From: a gamma proteobacterium symbiont of Ctena orbiculata
GTDB taxonomy: Bacteria; Pseudomonadota; Gammaproteobacteria; Chromatiales; Chromatiaceae
Length of the DNA stretch: 61,636 nt
NCBI GenBank assembly: GCA_003094555.1
Contig: NATW01000111.1
Location: 1-61,636 of the forward strand
Direction: 5' to 3'
Below are positions 27,111 to 35,216 of this stretch, one piece after another. Position numbers and translations under genes: made by a program. The notes under the pieces are model-generated. The model saw only the letters and a program-made list of their open reading frames with translations, had not been told where the DNA came from and ran no database searches. Within the stretch, counting starts at the first letter, position 1. Each line of letters begins with the position of its first letter.

Positions 27111-27626
27111 TTATCCTTTTGTTTTCTGTAATTTGCGTACCGCATCGCGTACTGATTCAAAACCTATGCTATCAAGTGTAACTTCCTTAAGCTTTATCCA
27201 TACCGCATCTGCCACATCATCACTGGAGACTATATCGGGCCTAGTCTCCAGTTCTTTGAGAAAGAAAGCATCAGCTGTGTAATAGGAAATCCCGGCATAT
27301 GGATAACGATTGGCAAAGGAGAACAGGTAACGCCAGTCACTCACATCAACAACAACATTCAATTCTTCATTTACTTCCCTGGTCAACGCCTGTTCAAGAG
27401 ATTCACAGTGATCGACAAAACCGCCTGGCAGATCCAATGCTCCCTGCCCTGGGCCATGCTTTCTTACTGTCATCAAAACCTCATCACGATACAGCAGCAC
27501 CGCGCCGACGGCTGCTGCTGTATTATGATAATAAGTTAAGCCGCAATGATGGCAGACCCATTGCTTGCCTTCTCTCCACGCCAGTCCGTCGTGTCCACAC
27601 TTAGGGCAATACTCAAACACCTTCAT
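27111..27626 (-). CDS. Nudix hydrolase with N-terminal zinc ribbon
   Basis: 171 aa. An N-terminal zinc ribbon (YCPKCGHDG ... CHHCGLTYY) is followed by a Nudix domain with the box G-x5-E-x7-R-E-x2-E-E read in GGFVDHCESLEQALTREVNE. The zinc-ribbon-plus-Nudix order is that of NudC-like pyrophosphatases, but the protein is shorter than NudC (about 257 aa) and lacks its middle domain. It likely cleaves a nucleoside diphosphate derivative; substrate unknown. Cytoplasmic. Confidence 0.88.
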   Translation of the reverse strand: MKVFEYCPKCGHDGLAWREGKQWVCHHCGLTYYHNTAAAVGAVLLYRDEVLMTVRKHGPGQGALDLPGGFVDHCESLEQALTREVNEELNVVVDVSDWRYLFSFANRYPYAGISYYTADAFFLKELETRPDIVSSDDVADAVWIKLKEVTLDSIGFESVRDAVRKLQKTKG

Positions 27627-27640
27627 ATTTCTTCAAACAA

Positions 27641-28633
27641 CTACTCCCAGGGCCACCTTACACGCGACCAGACCCATTTTACCGGTTTATCATCCCCGGC
27701 GGAATTGACAGCATGGCCTACGATGACACCGTTGTTATTTACAGCTCTGGCAGAACCACTACCAATATTCATCAACTCTGTCATATCCCCATCCGAAAGC
27801 TTGTAGTAGAACGGGACCGTGGCGTCATCGGCCTTTTTCGCCGCTCCGACGATTGTTCCTGAGTTGTTGATATCGTTTGCCCTACTATACGGACCGCCCA
27901 AAGAGCCCAGTAATACAGGTGGGGCACCGCCCTCCCAGATGGCGGCCTGTTCCTCATGGCTATCGGGATCGACCACATTGCCGACCACCTGACCTGCGTT
28001 ATTGATCCCATACGCCCTGGAACGATTGATACCAAGATGAGGAAGGATCTCCATCAATCCATCCTCCCAAATAAAGGCCTCATCACTTGAGTGGTGCCAA
28101 CCGACCACCTGATTGGAGTCGTTGATATCATGGGCATCCGATGGCCCGCTGAGGCCGCTCCCATCCAAGAGCCAGACGTAATCGTCCGGCGTTCGCCACA
28201 TTACACCCCCATACCCAACTGTTCCTGCAATTGACTCACCAATATTGATAGCGCGAGCATAACTTTCATTAATGGGTGGCAATTCAGTATCATGGATATC
28301 GGTCATGATGCCATCCCGCCACATAAAGGCATGCATTTTACCATCGGCCGTGTGACTGTAACCCACGACCACACCGTCATCATTGATAGCAAACGCATAG
28401 CTGTTATCCCCGCCCAGGGTTCCCAGGTCGGTAGCAGCGCCACCCTCCCACAATACGGCATGAAAATCTCCAGCCCCGGTTTCACAATAACCGACAATGT
28501 CACCTCGATTATTGATACCCATGGCTCTGCCCGAAGGGCCGTCGAGGTCTGGCAGGGTATGGAAAACATAGCCTGAGCAACTGATTAAAAACGGCGCAAA
28601 TATTAAGAAATAGAATAATTTACCCTTCATCAT
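27641..28633 (-). CDS. HAF-repeat extracellular lipoprotein
   Basis: 330 aa with a lipoprotein signal (FLISC near residue 19). The mature protein consists of repeated units with the pattern D-L-G-T-L-G-G, S-x-A-x-x-I-N and G-x-V-V-G-x (for example LGTLGGDNSYAFAINDDGVV and INNAGQVVGNV), the HAF repeat of probable extracellular beta-propeller-like proteins. No catalytic residues are evident. It lies 14 bp upstream of the Nudix gene in transcription order. Ligand and role unknown. Confidence 0.85.
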   Translation of the reverse strand: MMKGKLFYFLIFAPFLISCSGYVFHTLPDLDGPSGRAMGINNRGDIVGYCETGAGDFHAVLWEGGAATDLGTLGGDNSYAFAINDDGVVVGYSHTADGKMHAFMWRDGIMTDIHDTELPPINESYARAINIGESIAGTVGYGGVMWRTPDDYVWLLDGSGLSGPSDAHDINDSNQVVGWHHSSDEAFIWEDGLMEILPHLGINRSRAYGINNAGQVVGNVVDPDSHEEQAAIWEGGAPPVLLGSLGGPYSRANDINNSGTIVGAAKKADDATVPFYYKLSDGDMTELMNIGSGSARAVNNNGVIVGHAVNSAGDDKPVKWVWSRVRWPWE

Positions 28634-28688
28634 CGCACCTCCCTAATTCCCGCTCTCCTTTATAGTCACTATTAAGTATAGATGCTTA

Positions 28689-29576
28689 CTACAAACCTCT
28701 TTGCCATTCAGCACGAAAACTCGTCGACTCGGGGTGTGAGAGTGCAGTCCGGACCTGGCTCAAAAGCCGTTCCTTATCCTTGTTGAGTACGCCTTTGAGG
28801 ATCAGATAATTGGATGCATGATCGCTGCGGAATATGGTCTTTTCGAGATTAAGCGCGGATAACATCACCTCCATCTCTTCAAGTAATTGACGCAGATTCA
28901 ACATCTGAAACTCCCCGGCATAACCCTGCTGCAGGCGTTGCTGCCCCTTTGGGAAGCTGACAACCAGTGTAGCGAGATATTCAGGTTGCGATTCGTTCAT
29001 CAGGGAAGCGGAATTGAGCGCATGCTGTTCGCTGTGGCGCACCCCACCAAGACCGTTCAGGATCATCACCGACCGTCTGATACCTGCCTGCTGAAGTTTC
29101 TGCAGGGCATCCAGTGAGGTTTGCCAGGTCTCACCCTTGTTGACCCGTTCCAGCACCAGGTCATCGCCGGTTTCGCAACCGATATATACCAGCTCCAATC
29201 CCATCTGACGCAATCTCTGCAACTCCTCGACAGACTTGTTATTGATGTTGCGCGGCAGACAGTAAGCGGATACCCGTTGTATATCCGGGAGGTATTCATT
29301 TATAGCCTGCATGATCTCATGTAAGCGACGATATGAGAGTGTCATCGCATCCCCGTCGGCGAGAAACACACGACGCACAGGGATACCCAGGCTGAGGAAC
29401 TGCTGCAACTCCTTGCGGGTCTCTGCGATAGGTTTGGGTTTGAATCTCTTCTGTGGCTCAGTATACATTTCACAGAAGGTGCATTTATTCCAGGAACATC
29501 CGTTGCTGACCTGCAGGATCAGTGACTGCGCCTCACTGGGCGGACGGAAAACGGGTTGTATGTAATTGAGCAACAT
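28689..29576 (-). CDS. Radical SAM protein
   Basis: 295 aa. The cluster motif SNGCSWNKCTFCEMYT has C-x4-C-x2-C spacing, different from the classical C-x3-C-x2-C but seen in Elp3/HemN-like and related radical SAM groups. Strands of the partial barrel follow (RVFLADGDAMTLSYRRL, ELVYIGCETGDDLVLERVNKG, SVMILNGLGG). The last 80 aa are helical. No second Cys cluster (no SPASM). Substrate unknown. Confidence 0.88.
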   Translation of the reverse strand: MLLNYIQPVFRPPSEAQSLILQVSNGCSWNKCTFCEMYTEPQKRFKPKPIAETRKELQQFLSLGIPVRRVFLADGDAMTLSYRRLHEIMQAINEYLPDIQRVSAYCLPRNINNKSVEELQRLRQMGLELVYIGCETGDDLVLERVNKGETWQTSLDALQKLQQAGIRRSVMILNGLGGVRHSEQHALNSASLMNESQPEYLATLVVSFPKGQQRLQQGYAGEFQMLNLRQLLEEMEVMLSALNLEKTIFRSDHASNYLILKGVLNKDKERLLSQVRTALSHPESTSFRAEWQRGL

Positions 29577-29743
29577 AAATGGGCGAGGCTCTCTGGTTAA
29601 GGATAAACCACAAAGTAGCCGGTTGAGTGCACGTAAGCAAAGGCTTTAGCGGGCGATCCTCATCCTAACCTGCAATTCAATTATGGTTTATCGCACTTTA
29701 TCGATCTCGTATAATCATCGCCTTTTACTGGATCTGTTCCCTT

Positions 29744-30313
29744 ATGCCATTATCCCTCGCTGTCACACGTAAACCGCTGCATACCCGTAAACTGGCGCTT
29801 CAAGGCTATCTCAGGGACGACGGTCTCTTGGATATCGAAGGCCACCTGGTCGACACCAAGCCGTTTCACATCCCGAATACCGATCGTGGCGGCCAGATTC
29901 GGGCAGGCGAATCCCTGCACGAGATGTGGATTCGGCTGACCCTGGATATGGATTTCCATATCGTCGCTGCGGAAGCCGTCACCGATTGGGCACCCTATGA
30001 TCACTGTCAGGGTGGAACCCGTTCTTTCCCCAGCCTCGTAGGAGAGCGGATTGGACCCGGCTGGAACATGCGCATCAGATCGATTCTTGGGGGCAACAAA
30101 GGCTGCACCCACATCACGGAAATGCTGGCGCAGATGGCAACCACTGCATTTCAGACATTGAATAGCCTGCAAAATCCAGGGAAACCACATAGTGACAAGC
30201 AGGAAAAGCCGGTTATTCTGGACACCTGCTTCGCCCTGGCCACCGATGGTCCGGTCGTTGCGCGCGAGTGGCCTGAGTTCTACCGCCCTGAAGATGAGGA
30301 AAAGGCTCTTTAA
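29744..30313 (+). CDS. DUF2889 protein
   Basis: 189 aa. It matches the DUF2889 layout: an N-terminal YLRDDGLLDIEGHLVDTKPF, then GESLHEMWIRLTLDMDFHI, AVTDWAPYDHCQG, and the C-terminal GCTHITEMLAQMATTAFQTL. The family is widespread in beta- and gammaproteobacteria, function unknown. Conserved His and Cys residues (YDHC, GCTH) could bind metal. Its last 4 bp overlap the end of the convergent gene. Confidence 0.88.
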   Translation: MPLSLAVTRKPLHTRKLALQGYLRDDGLLDIEGHLVDTKPFHIPNTDRGGQIRAGESLHEMWIRLTLDMDFHIVAAEAVTDWAPYDHCQGGTRSFPSLVGERIGPGWNMRIRSILGGNKGCTHITEMLAQMATTAFQTLNSLQNPGKPHSDKQEKPVILDTCFALATDGPVVAREWPEFYRPEDEEKAL

Positions 30314-30666
30314 TCGATAATGTTGACGCAGTCTCCACCCTCACAACCACCGCTTGCGTCATACACAGTGTTGGGACTGACGTAGGAACGACCGCCCCAG
30401 GAACCGCCCCGTGAGCTCTGTGCGTCCCTGTAGGTATTCCCCCGATGCATGGGATTATTGGCATTGACCCAGTTACCATATTGGTCCATCAGATAGTCAC
30501 CTGGTATGACCTGCCCATAAACCTGCATACTCAGGGCACACTCCTGTTGGCTCATTGGACGCCCGTTCACGGTTGAGTTACAGGCTGCAAGGACAGTATC
30601 GCTCGATATAACGGTCATAACTGCCAATACAAGGGAGGAGTAAGTTACTCTATATATTGAGGCCAT
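30310..30666 (-). CDS. Small exported Gly/Asn/Ser-rich protein
   Basis: 118 aa. Signal peptide MASIYRVTYSSLVLAVMTVI..., cleavage near VLA. The mature part is polar, rich in Gly, Ser and Asn, with a short region RGGSWGGRSYVSPNTVYDAS and four cysteines (ACNST, QECAL, GCEGGDC). Convergent with the DUF2889 gene, sharing 4 bp. Unknown family. Confidence 0.62.
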   Translation of the reverse strand: MASIYRVTYSSLVLAVMTVISSDTVLAACNSTVNGRPMSQQECALSMQVYGQVIPGDYLMDQYGNWVNANNPMHRGNTYRDAQSSRGGSWGGRSYVSPNTVYDASGGCEGGDCVNIID

Positions 30667-30875
30667 ATTGTAGTCTCCTCTGTGCTTATCTCAATTTAAC
30701 CTATGCACATGACAATCCAGTTTCAGTCCGCACAACACCCATGCACTCACTATATACATAGTAAATGAATTATTTCAGGGTAAAATTACCTTTACCAGGA
30801 TTATATCGATCGGTTAGAGGGTTCGATCTAGCTGTTGAGGCCAAGCCCGATATATTATGTTTACCTGGCTCTCTA

Positions 30876-31739
30876 TCAGTAGATCCGACTCACTGTATAG
30901 CCTCGCTGGCGTAACAGTGAAATCAATCCTTCCTCGCCAACGAGATGTAGCGCTCCAACAGCAATAAAAACTTTACCCTGGTTAAAATACGCTTCCATCC
31001 GTTCAAGCATGCGATGGTTTCTCCGGGTCAGCAGCTGCTCCATGACCTTGTCCTGTAAAGCAGGATCGTCACTCATAGGGTTGGCGAAGCTGATCTCCAC
31101 CAGCTTATCAAGATCTCTTGCCAAATATGCCTTGGTCAACTGTTCATACATTCCCGGGTAACTTTGATACTCATCCAACACATTGTGCAACAGCGATTTC
31201 TGCTCCTTAATTGTCATTGAGGTAAAAACCGATATTTGCTCCTCAGGACTCTCCAATGGCTGAAATTGTTTACCGGCTTCAATAGCCTTGCTGTAGAGCT
31301 GCTTGTCAAGAAACTGCCCACTCACCTGAGGCGGCGCACTCAAGGTCATGACAACTGCCCAAGGCTGCAAAAATTCAGTTACCTGCGGAGGAACACCCAG
31401 CGATTGCATTGCCTCTGTAGCCTCCTGTGCCAAAGACTCGCCCACCTGTTTACTGAGAGAGCCATCCGCACCTTGTAGCATCAGACCTGCCACTCTAGCG
31501 GAAGTCATTAGATCGAGAGACATCTCCAGCATCAGGATATCCGCGTTATTAAAATAGGTTTCAACAGCTTCAGGCAGTCGTGTAACGCGGGGATCCTCAC
31601 TGTGGATGGTGCCAAACAAGCAGGAATCCACATTGCTCCCTTTGATTTGCCATAACAGTCCCTTCTCATCGGCAAAAGCAAACTGGACCTGTAGCAGGTA
31701 AATTATTAATCCAAGAATGATATGTGATATGCACTTCAT
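30876..31739 (-). CDS. TraB/GumN family protein, exported
   Basis: 287 aa. Signal peptide to about residue 23. The TraB/GumN fold is seen in LLWQIKGSNVDSCLFGTIHS near the start (GTxH motif), LMLEMSLD and the closing FIAVGALHLVGEEGLISLLRQRGY with the conserved G-x-L-H. The family includes a eukaryotic GPI-linked Wnt protease (Tiki), so a metal-dependent peptidase in the periplasm is possible. Typical full length. No operon partner. Confidence 0.88.
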   Translation of the reverse strand: MKCISHIILGLIIYLLQVQFAFADEKGLLWQIKGSNVDSCLFGTIHSEDPRVTRLPEAVETYFNNADILMLEMSLDLMTSARVAGLMLQGADGSLSKQVGESLAQEATEAMQSLGVPPQVTEFLQPWAVVMTLSAPPQVSGQFLDKQLYSKAIEAGKQFQPLESPEEQISVFTSMTIKEQKSLLHNVLDEYQSYPGMYEQLTKAYLARDLDKLVEISFANPMSDDPALQDKVMEQLLTRRNHRMLERMEAYFNQGKVFIAVGALHLVGEEGLISLLRQRGYTVSRIY

Positions 31740-32330
31740 AAATTAATCCTTTATCTAAAATCAGGGCAAACACTGGCATACTCATCGCTGCTGGTCAGCA
31801 TGATATCAGCCTGCAGCCAATTGCACCTGGTGTAAATACCGGACTTGGCGCCGCGCTGAGAATCGGTTATCTGTTTTGATCCTTCAATCGGGAAAAGAGC
31901 TATGAAAAGCAGATTCCAACCTAAGCATATTATCTCTCGTCAGTTCAGCCTAAGCATGAGGCTGCATTGACAGATGAACGACCAGGCCGCACCTGCATAG
32001 CATGGCCAGGATAGCAGTATGGGGAGTGACGTCAGAATAAGAATAAACAGCTGGCGGACGGGCATGACAGATTGTCAGTATCCGGGATTTTTACTGCCAA
32101 ATTGGCAAGTATTTCAATATTTTTGGTTAATGATTATTCTCTTCAATTATCTATCCCCTCATATCAACTCAGTTATTAATTCTAGATAATTCAATAGTAT
32201 AGGACTCTTAGCGCTTACAGATTCGATAGCAGTATCGCTTCTTGGTGTGGTTATTGCGAACTGCTTATGCCGATAAGGCATAAACATATCTGAATTACAC
32301 AATTATAAATACTATTTTGGAGATCGAATC
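31740..32330. other. Long upstream region of the Met-rich protein gene
   Basis: 591 bp without a supportable gene. Near its 3' end are two short inverted repeats: CGATA-N4-TATCG (32224-32237) and TTATGCC-GATAA-GGCATAA (32265-32283). They could be an operator or a 5'-leader hairpin for the gene starting at 32331. The DNA is AT-rich from about 32090. Confidence 0.5.
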
Positions 32331-32822
32331 ATGAAGAAACTAGCCTCAGTCATCACTCTCGCATTGACCCTCTCAAGTGCACCAATCGCGTTTGCGGATA
32401 AGCAATCTGGCATGAGCGGTATGTCCGGTATGGATGGCATGAGTGGCATGTCGGGTATGGGTGGTATGTCCGGCATGTCCGGTATGGGCGGCATGTCCGG
32501 CATGGGCGGTATGTCCGGCATGTCCGGCATGTCCGGCATGTCCGGCATGGGCGGCATGTCCGGCATGGGCGGTATGTCTGGCATGGGTGGCATGTCCGGC
32601 ATGAGCGGTATGTCCGGCATGAGCGGTATGTCGGGGATGTATGGTACCTATAAGGTGACACCTCAAGGTGTTCATCTATATCCAGCTGGTATGAGCGGGA
32701 TGTCCGGCATGAGTGGTATGTCCGGCATGGGCGGTATGTCCGGCATGAGTGGTATGTCCGGCATGGGCGGCATGTCAGGCATGGGCGGTATGTCCGGCAT
32801 GGGCGGCATGTCAGGGCAATAA
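32331..32822 (+). CDS. Exported methionine-rich tripeptide-repeat protein (MSG/MGG)n
   Basis: 163 aa. Sec signal peptide MKKLASVITLALTLSSAPIA with cleavage after AFA at about residue 22. The mature protein is 25 consecutive triplets of the form Met-Ser-Gly or Met-Gly-Gly (one Met-Asp-Gly), an 18-aa non-repeat spacer (MYGTYKVTPQGVHLYPAG), then 14 more triplets and a final Gln. Apart from the spacer there are no aromatic, basic or Cys residues, so Met makes up about a third of the chain. SD TTTGGAGAT lies upstream. Possible jobs: oxidant sink (compare MrpX of Azospira), copper(I) binding, or surface polymer. The convergent neighbour is a lipoprotein MsrA, which favours the first. The family is not known to me. 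Confidence 0.88.
   Translation: MKKLASVITLALTLSSAPIAFADKQSGMSGMSGMDGMSGMSGMGGMSGMSGMGGMSGMGGMSGMSGMSGMSGMGGMSGMGGMSGMGGMSGMSGMSGMSGMSGMYGTYKVTPQGVHLYPAGMSGMSGMSGMSGMGGMSGMSGMSGMGGMSGMGGMSGMGGMSGQ
32408..32819 (+). repeat. 9-bp coding repeat array (ATGTCCGGC type)
   Basis: Near-perfect 9-bp units with variants ATGTCCGGC, ATGAGCGGT and ATGGGCGGC, each coding Met-Ser-Gly or Met-Gly-Gly. They occupy two blocks interrupted at about 32639-32690. The codons vary synonymously, so selection keeps the peptide while the DNA drifts. Such an array should change length by slippage. Confidence 0.88.
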
Positions 32823-32985
32823 AAAGAAGAGATTAATAATTGAAACCTAACAACAATGACACTTAGCTGACTGACTAGCGCTTAATACAATAGGAGAGAG
32901 AAAAGAGACATTCAGGACTACAAAGGTCTCTTATTGATAAAGGGTAGATATAAAAAGATACAAAACAGATTACCCCATTTGGTAT

Positions 32986-33034
32986 AATCGCATATCAGCC
33001 GATTTTCATAATCGGCGTTATGCGATTTTTTTTT
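32986..33034. terminator. Strong bidirectional terminator between the Met-rich gene and msrA
   Basis: Nested stems AATCGCATA / TATGCGATT (32986-32994, 33019-33027) and GCCGATT / AATCGGC (32998-33004, 33010-33016), followed by nine T. It separates the convergent genes. Confidence 0.92.
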
Positions 33035-33091
33035 GTAGTTCCCATACCACTTCTATTCCTAGCAGGCGTTTTCTAAAGACGGCTCTGTGAG

Positions 33092-33850
33092 TCATTGGTT
33101 TTGCATCGGGGTTGGCATATGCCTGACAACTTCCTCGGACGGTTTGCTATGGTTAACAGGCTTGTCAGCTGTTCCGGTCTCCGTTACAGGTTCGTCACGA
33201 TATTCTGTGTAATCCACATAACGCTCTTCACCCCAATTCTCGTCCACGAACTGATAACGACCTGAGTTGAATGTATAGAAGTTATATCGTATCGGGTTCT
33301 TCTTGTAGTAATCCTGGTGTCTCTCTTCAGCCTTGTAGAATTTTTTGAATGGAACAATCTCAATTGTCACCGGTTTCTCATAGCGTCCCGAGGCGATCAA
33401 CTCATCGCGGGAACGTTCCGCTATTTTTTTCTGTTTGGTATTGTGATAGAAGATGGCCGGTCGGTATTGCTTGCCACGGTCGTAGAACTGGCCCTGAGAA
33501 TCGGTGGGATCCATCATCCGCCATAGGCCCTGAATCAAACCCGAATAGCTGATGATATTTGGATCGTAATAGACCTGCACAGCTTCCGTATGTCCAGTTC
33601 CTCCTCTTGCGACTTTCCGGTAGGTCGGGTTTTTATCCCTGCCTCCACTATAACCGGAAACAGCCTGTTTAACCCCGGGAAGCATTTCAAATCCGGCTTC
33701 GACACACCAGAAGCAGCCGCCGGCAAAAGTCGCAACCGACAATCCCCGCAGTTTCTCTTCAGACAATCCCGCCTGTTCAGTAACCGAATTGGCGCAGCCT
33801 GAAAACAATCCCATCAATCCCAGCAGGCCACTCCACACAATTAATCTCAT
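33092..33850 (-). CDS. msrA: Peptide methionine sulfoxide reductase A, lipoprotein form
   Basis: 252 aa, longer than a plain MsrA because it adds an N-terminal lipoprotein signal (LLGLMGLFSGC, lipid at about Cys19) and an acidic-to-basic tail of about 35 aa after the domain. The MsrA active site ATFAGGCFWCVEAGFEMLPG (catalytic first Cys of GCFWC) and the substrate-site GTGHTEAVQVYYDP are intact. It reduces Met-S-sulfoxide in proteins; as a lipoprotein it works in the periplasm or at the outer membrane. Convergent to the Met-rich exported protein, its most obvious substrate by inference. Confidence 0.93.
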   Translation of the reverse strand: MRLIVWSGLLGLMGLFSGCANSVTEQAGLSEEKLRGLSVATFAGGCFWCVEAGFEMLPGVKQAVSGYSGGRDKNPTYRKVARGGTGHTEAVQVYYDPNIISYSGLIQGLWRMMDPTDSQGQFYDRGKQYRPAIFYHNTKQKKIAERSRDELIASGRYEKPVTIEIVPFKKFYKAEERHQDYYKKNPIRYNFYTFNSGRYQFVDENWGEERYVDYTEYRDEPVTETGTADKPVNHSKPSEEVVRHMPTPMQNQ

Positions 33851-34159
33851 CGTATCACCCTCTAAATACCCAATATGTTAGTTGTAAATATGGATAGCAA
33901 AGTTCACTGGCCTATCACGAGAATATCACGATTTTATCGCCAGAAATCACGCGTAATAATTGCGACCTCAACTCACAGTAAATTATTGAAGTAACCATAT
34001 ATTCAATGCTGGTATCAGATGTAATATCACTTGACAGTTAACTCAATCCAGGCGAATTCACACAATTCAATTGAGCTATATTCAACAGCTCAAGCATTTT
34101 GCCACATAGCCGCAAATAATTAATCGCGTTTATTCAACTGGAATTATCTGTGAGGCGTC

Positions 34160-34240
34160 ATGCACACTGCATGCAAATTCTTGGGAATCATATTCTTTTC
34201 ATTATTACTCGATGCCTGCGGTGACAAACGCCGTCTATAG
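34160..34240 (+). CDS. Possible 26-aa lipoprotein (tiny ORF)
   Basis: ATG 34160 with GAGG four bases upstream encodes a 26-aa peptide: a positively charged start is missing, but there is a hydrophobic stretch (FLGIIFFSLLL) and a lipobox L-L-D-A-C at the end, leaving a mature lipopeptide of only seven residues (CGDKRRL) before TAG. Past the stop the frame stays open to about 34335, so it may instead be the broken front of a longer gene. The surrounding 33851-34316 region is AT-rich, has no other supportable gene, and holds an imperfect inverted repeat (TGCCT...CAAAC near 34213-34230 against GTTTG...AGGCA near 34297-34316). Confidence 0.35.
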   Translation: MHTACKFLGIIFFSLLLDACGDKRRL

Positions 34241-34316
34241 CGTTGCCAGTGCGGAGCCCTCCTTAGACTTCGAAGTCGCAATGGGCGGAGCACCTCGTTT
34301 GTGGCGGGTCTAGGCA

Positions 34317-35012
34317 TTAAGACTCAGGTAATATGAGCGATTTTAGCTCTTGGATATGTTTAATCGTCCCTTTTGATCCTCGACCGCGGTGATGTAAATC
34401 TTCTCTATTATCCCTATCCAGAAAATAGGTCACCAACAGGCTGTCTATACCGCACCCATGTGCCCCGAGATGTTCGTCACTGCTGCCATCCCCGACAAAC
34501 AGCGCCTGATCAGGTTCCATTGCCATCTCTGACAGTGCCATCCGGTATATTTCCGGATACGGCTTTTTCACCCCACACTCCCAACTGAAATGAACCGAAT
34601 CAAAGAGTGGAGCAAGGGGTGACTCGGTCCAGGCCCGAACTTCCCCGGTTGAAGCGTTGGATATAAGACCCAGGGATAAACCATCTTGTTTCAGTGACTC
34701 CAGGGTCGCGAGAATCCCAGGTTCTATTTGGGTCAATGCCATATCAAAACGCTGCTGGCGTATCTCCGCTGCCTCTTGAATTCTGCTGACCGGGATGGAG
34801 GGGTCGAGACTGTGGGCCATGCGTTTCACTGTCTCAGCATGGTCGGTTACATTCAGAATATCGTGATGTTCACCAAAGCATGTACTGTTCCAGAGTTTGC
34901 GATCCAATCCCAATATATCAGCCGTGTAGCGACCCTCGCTCCCTGCGGTTTTTGCAACGCTGATCAGCGTACCGAAAAGATCAAAAAGAATTGCCTTGTA
35001 ACAAGATTTCAT
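34317..35012 (-). CDS. HAD-family hydrolase
   Basis: 231 aa. Motif I is ILFDLFGTL (nucleophile Asp, with a Phe-Gly spacer), motif II the Ser/Asn of GLISNAST, motif III the Lys of GVKKPYPEIY, and motif IV GDGSSDE. The helical cap inserted after motif I is short, as in phosphoglycolate-phosphatase or haloacid-dehalogenase-like members. The second acid of motif I (DxD) is replaced by Phe, as in dehalogenase-type members, so phosphatase activity is not certain. Substrate unknown. Cytoplasmic. Confidence 0.85.
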   Translation of the reverse strand: MKSCYKAILFDLFGTLISVAKTAGSEGRYTADILGLDRKLWNSTCFGEHHDILNVTDHAETVKRMAHSLDPSIPVSRIQEAAEIRQQRFDMALTQIEPGILATLESLKQDGLSLGLISNASTGEVRAWTESPLAPLFDSVHFSWECGVKKPYPEIYRMALSEMAMEPDQALFVGDGSSDEHLGAHGCGIDSLLVTYFLDRDNREDLHHRGRGSKGTIKHIQELKSLILPES

Positions 35013-35216
35013 GGTTTAGCATTGACTCGACCGATAACCCGGGATGCTTCGTGTTGGAATCATAACCAACAGGAATTTTGTTCTACTCCATATTGGTAAC
35101 TTTAAAAAATCGTCATATATCCTGTCCAGGGTCAAATCTTTTTCATCCGGTTTGTCATATTATTGTTTTTAAGTAGTCGATGTAGGGCATGACGACTCAC
35201 ATGTTAGTCACATCAA

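Noticed and set aside
32312-32675. Three antisense frames of Pro/Asp/Met or His/Ala/Gly repeats
   Set aside because: They are mirror images of the Met-Ser-Gly coding repeats.
32408-32819. CRISPR-like array
   Set aside because: The 9-bp units are contiguous with no spacers and read as codons.
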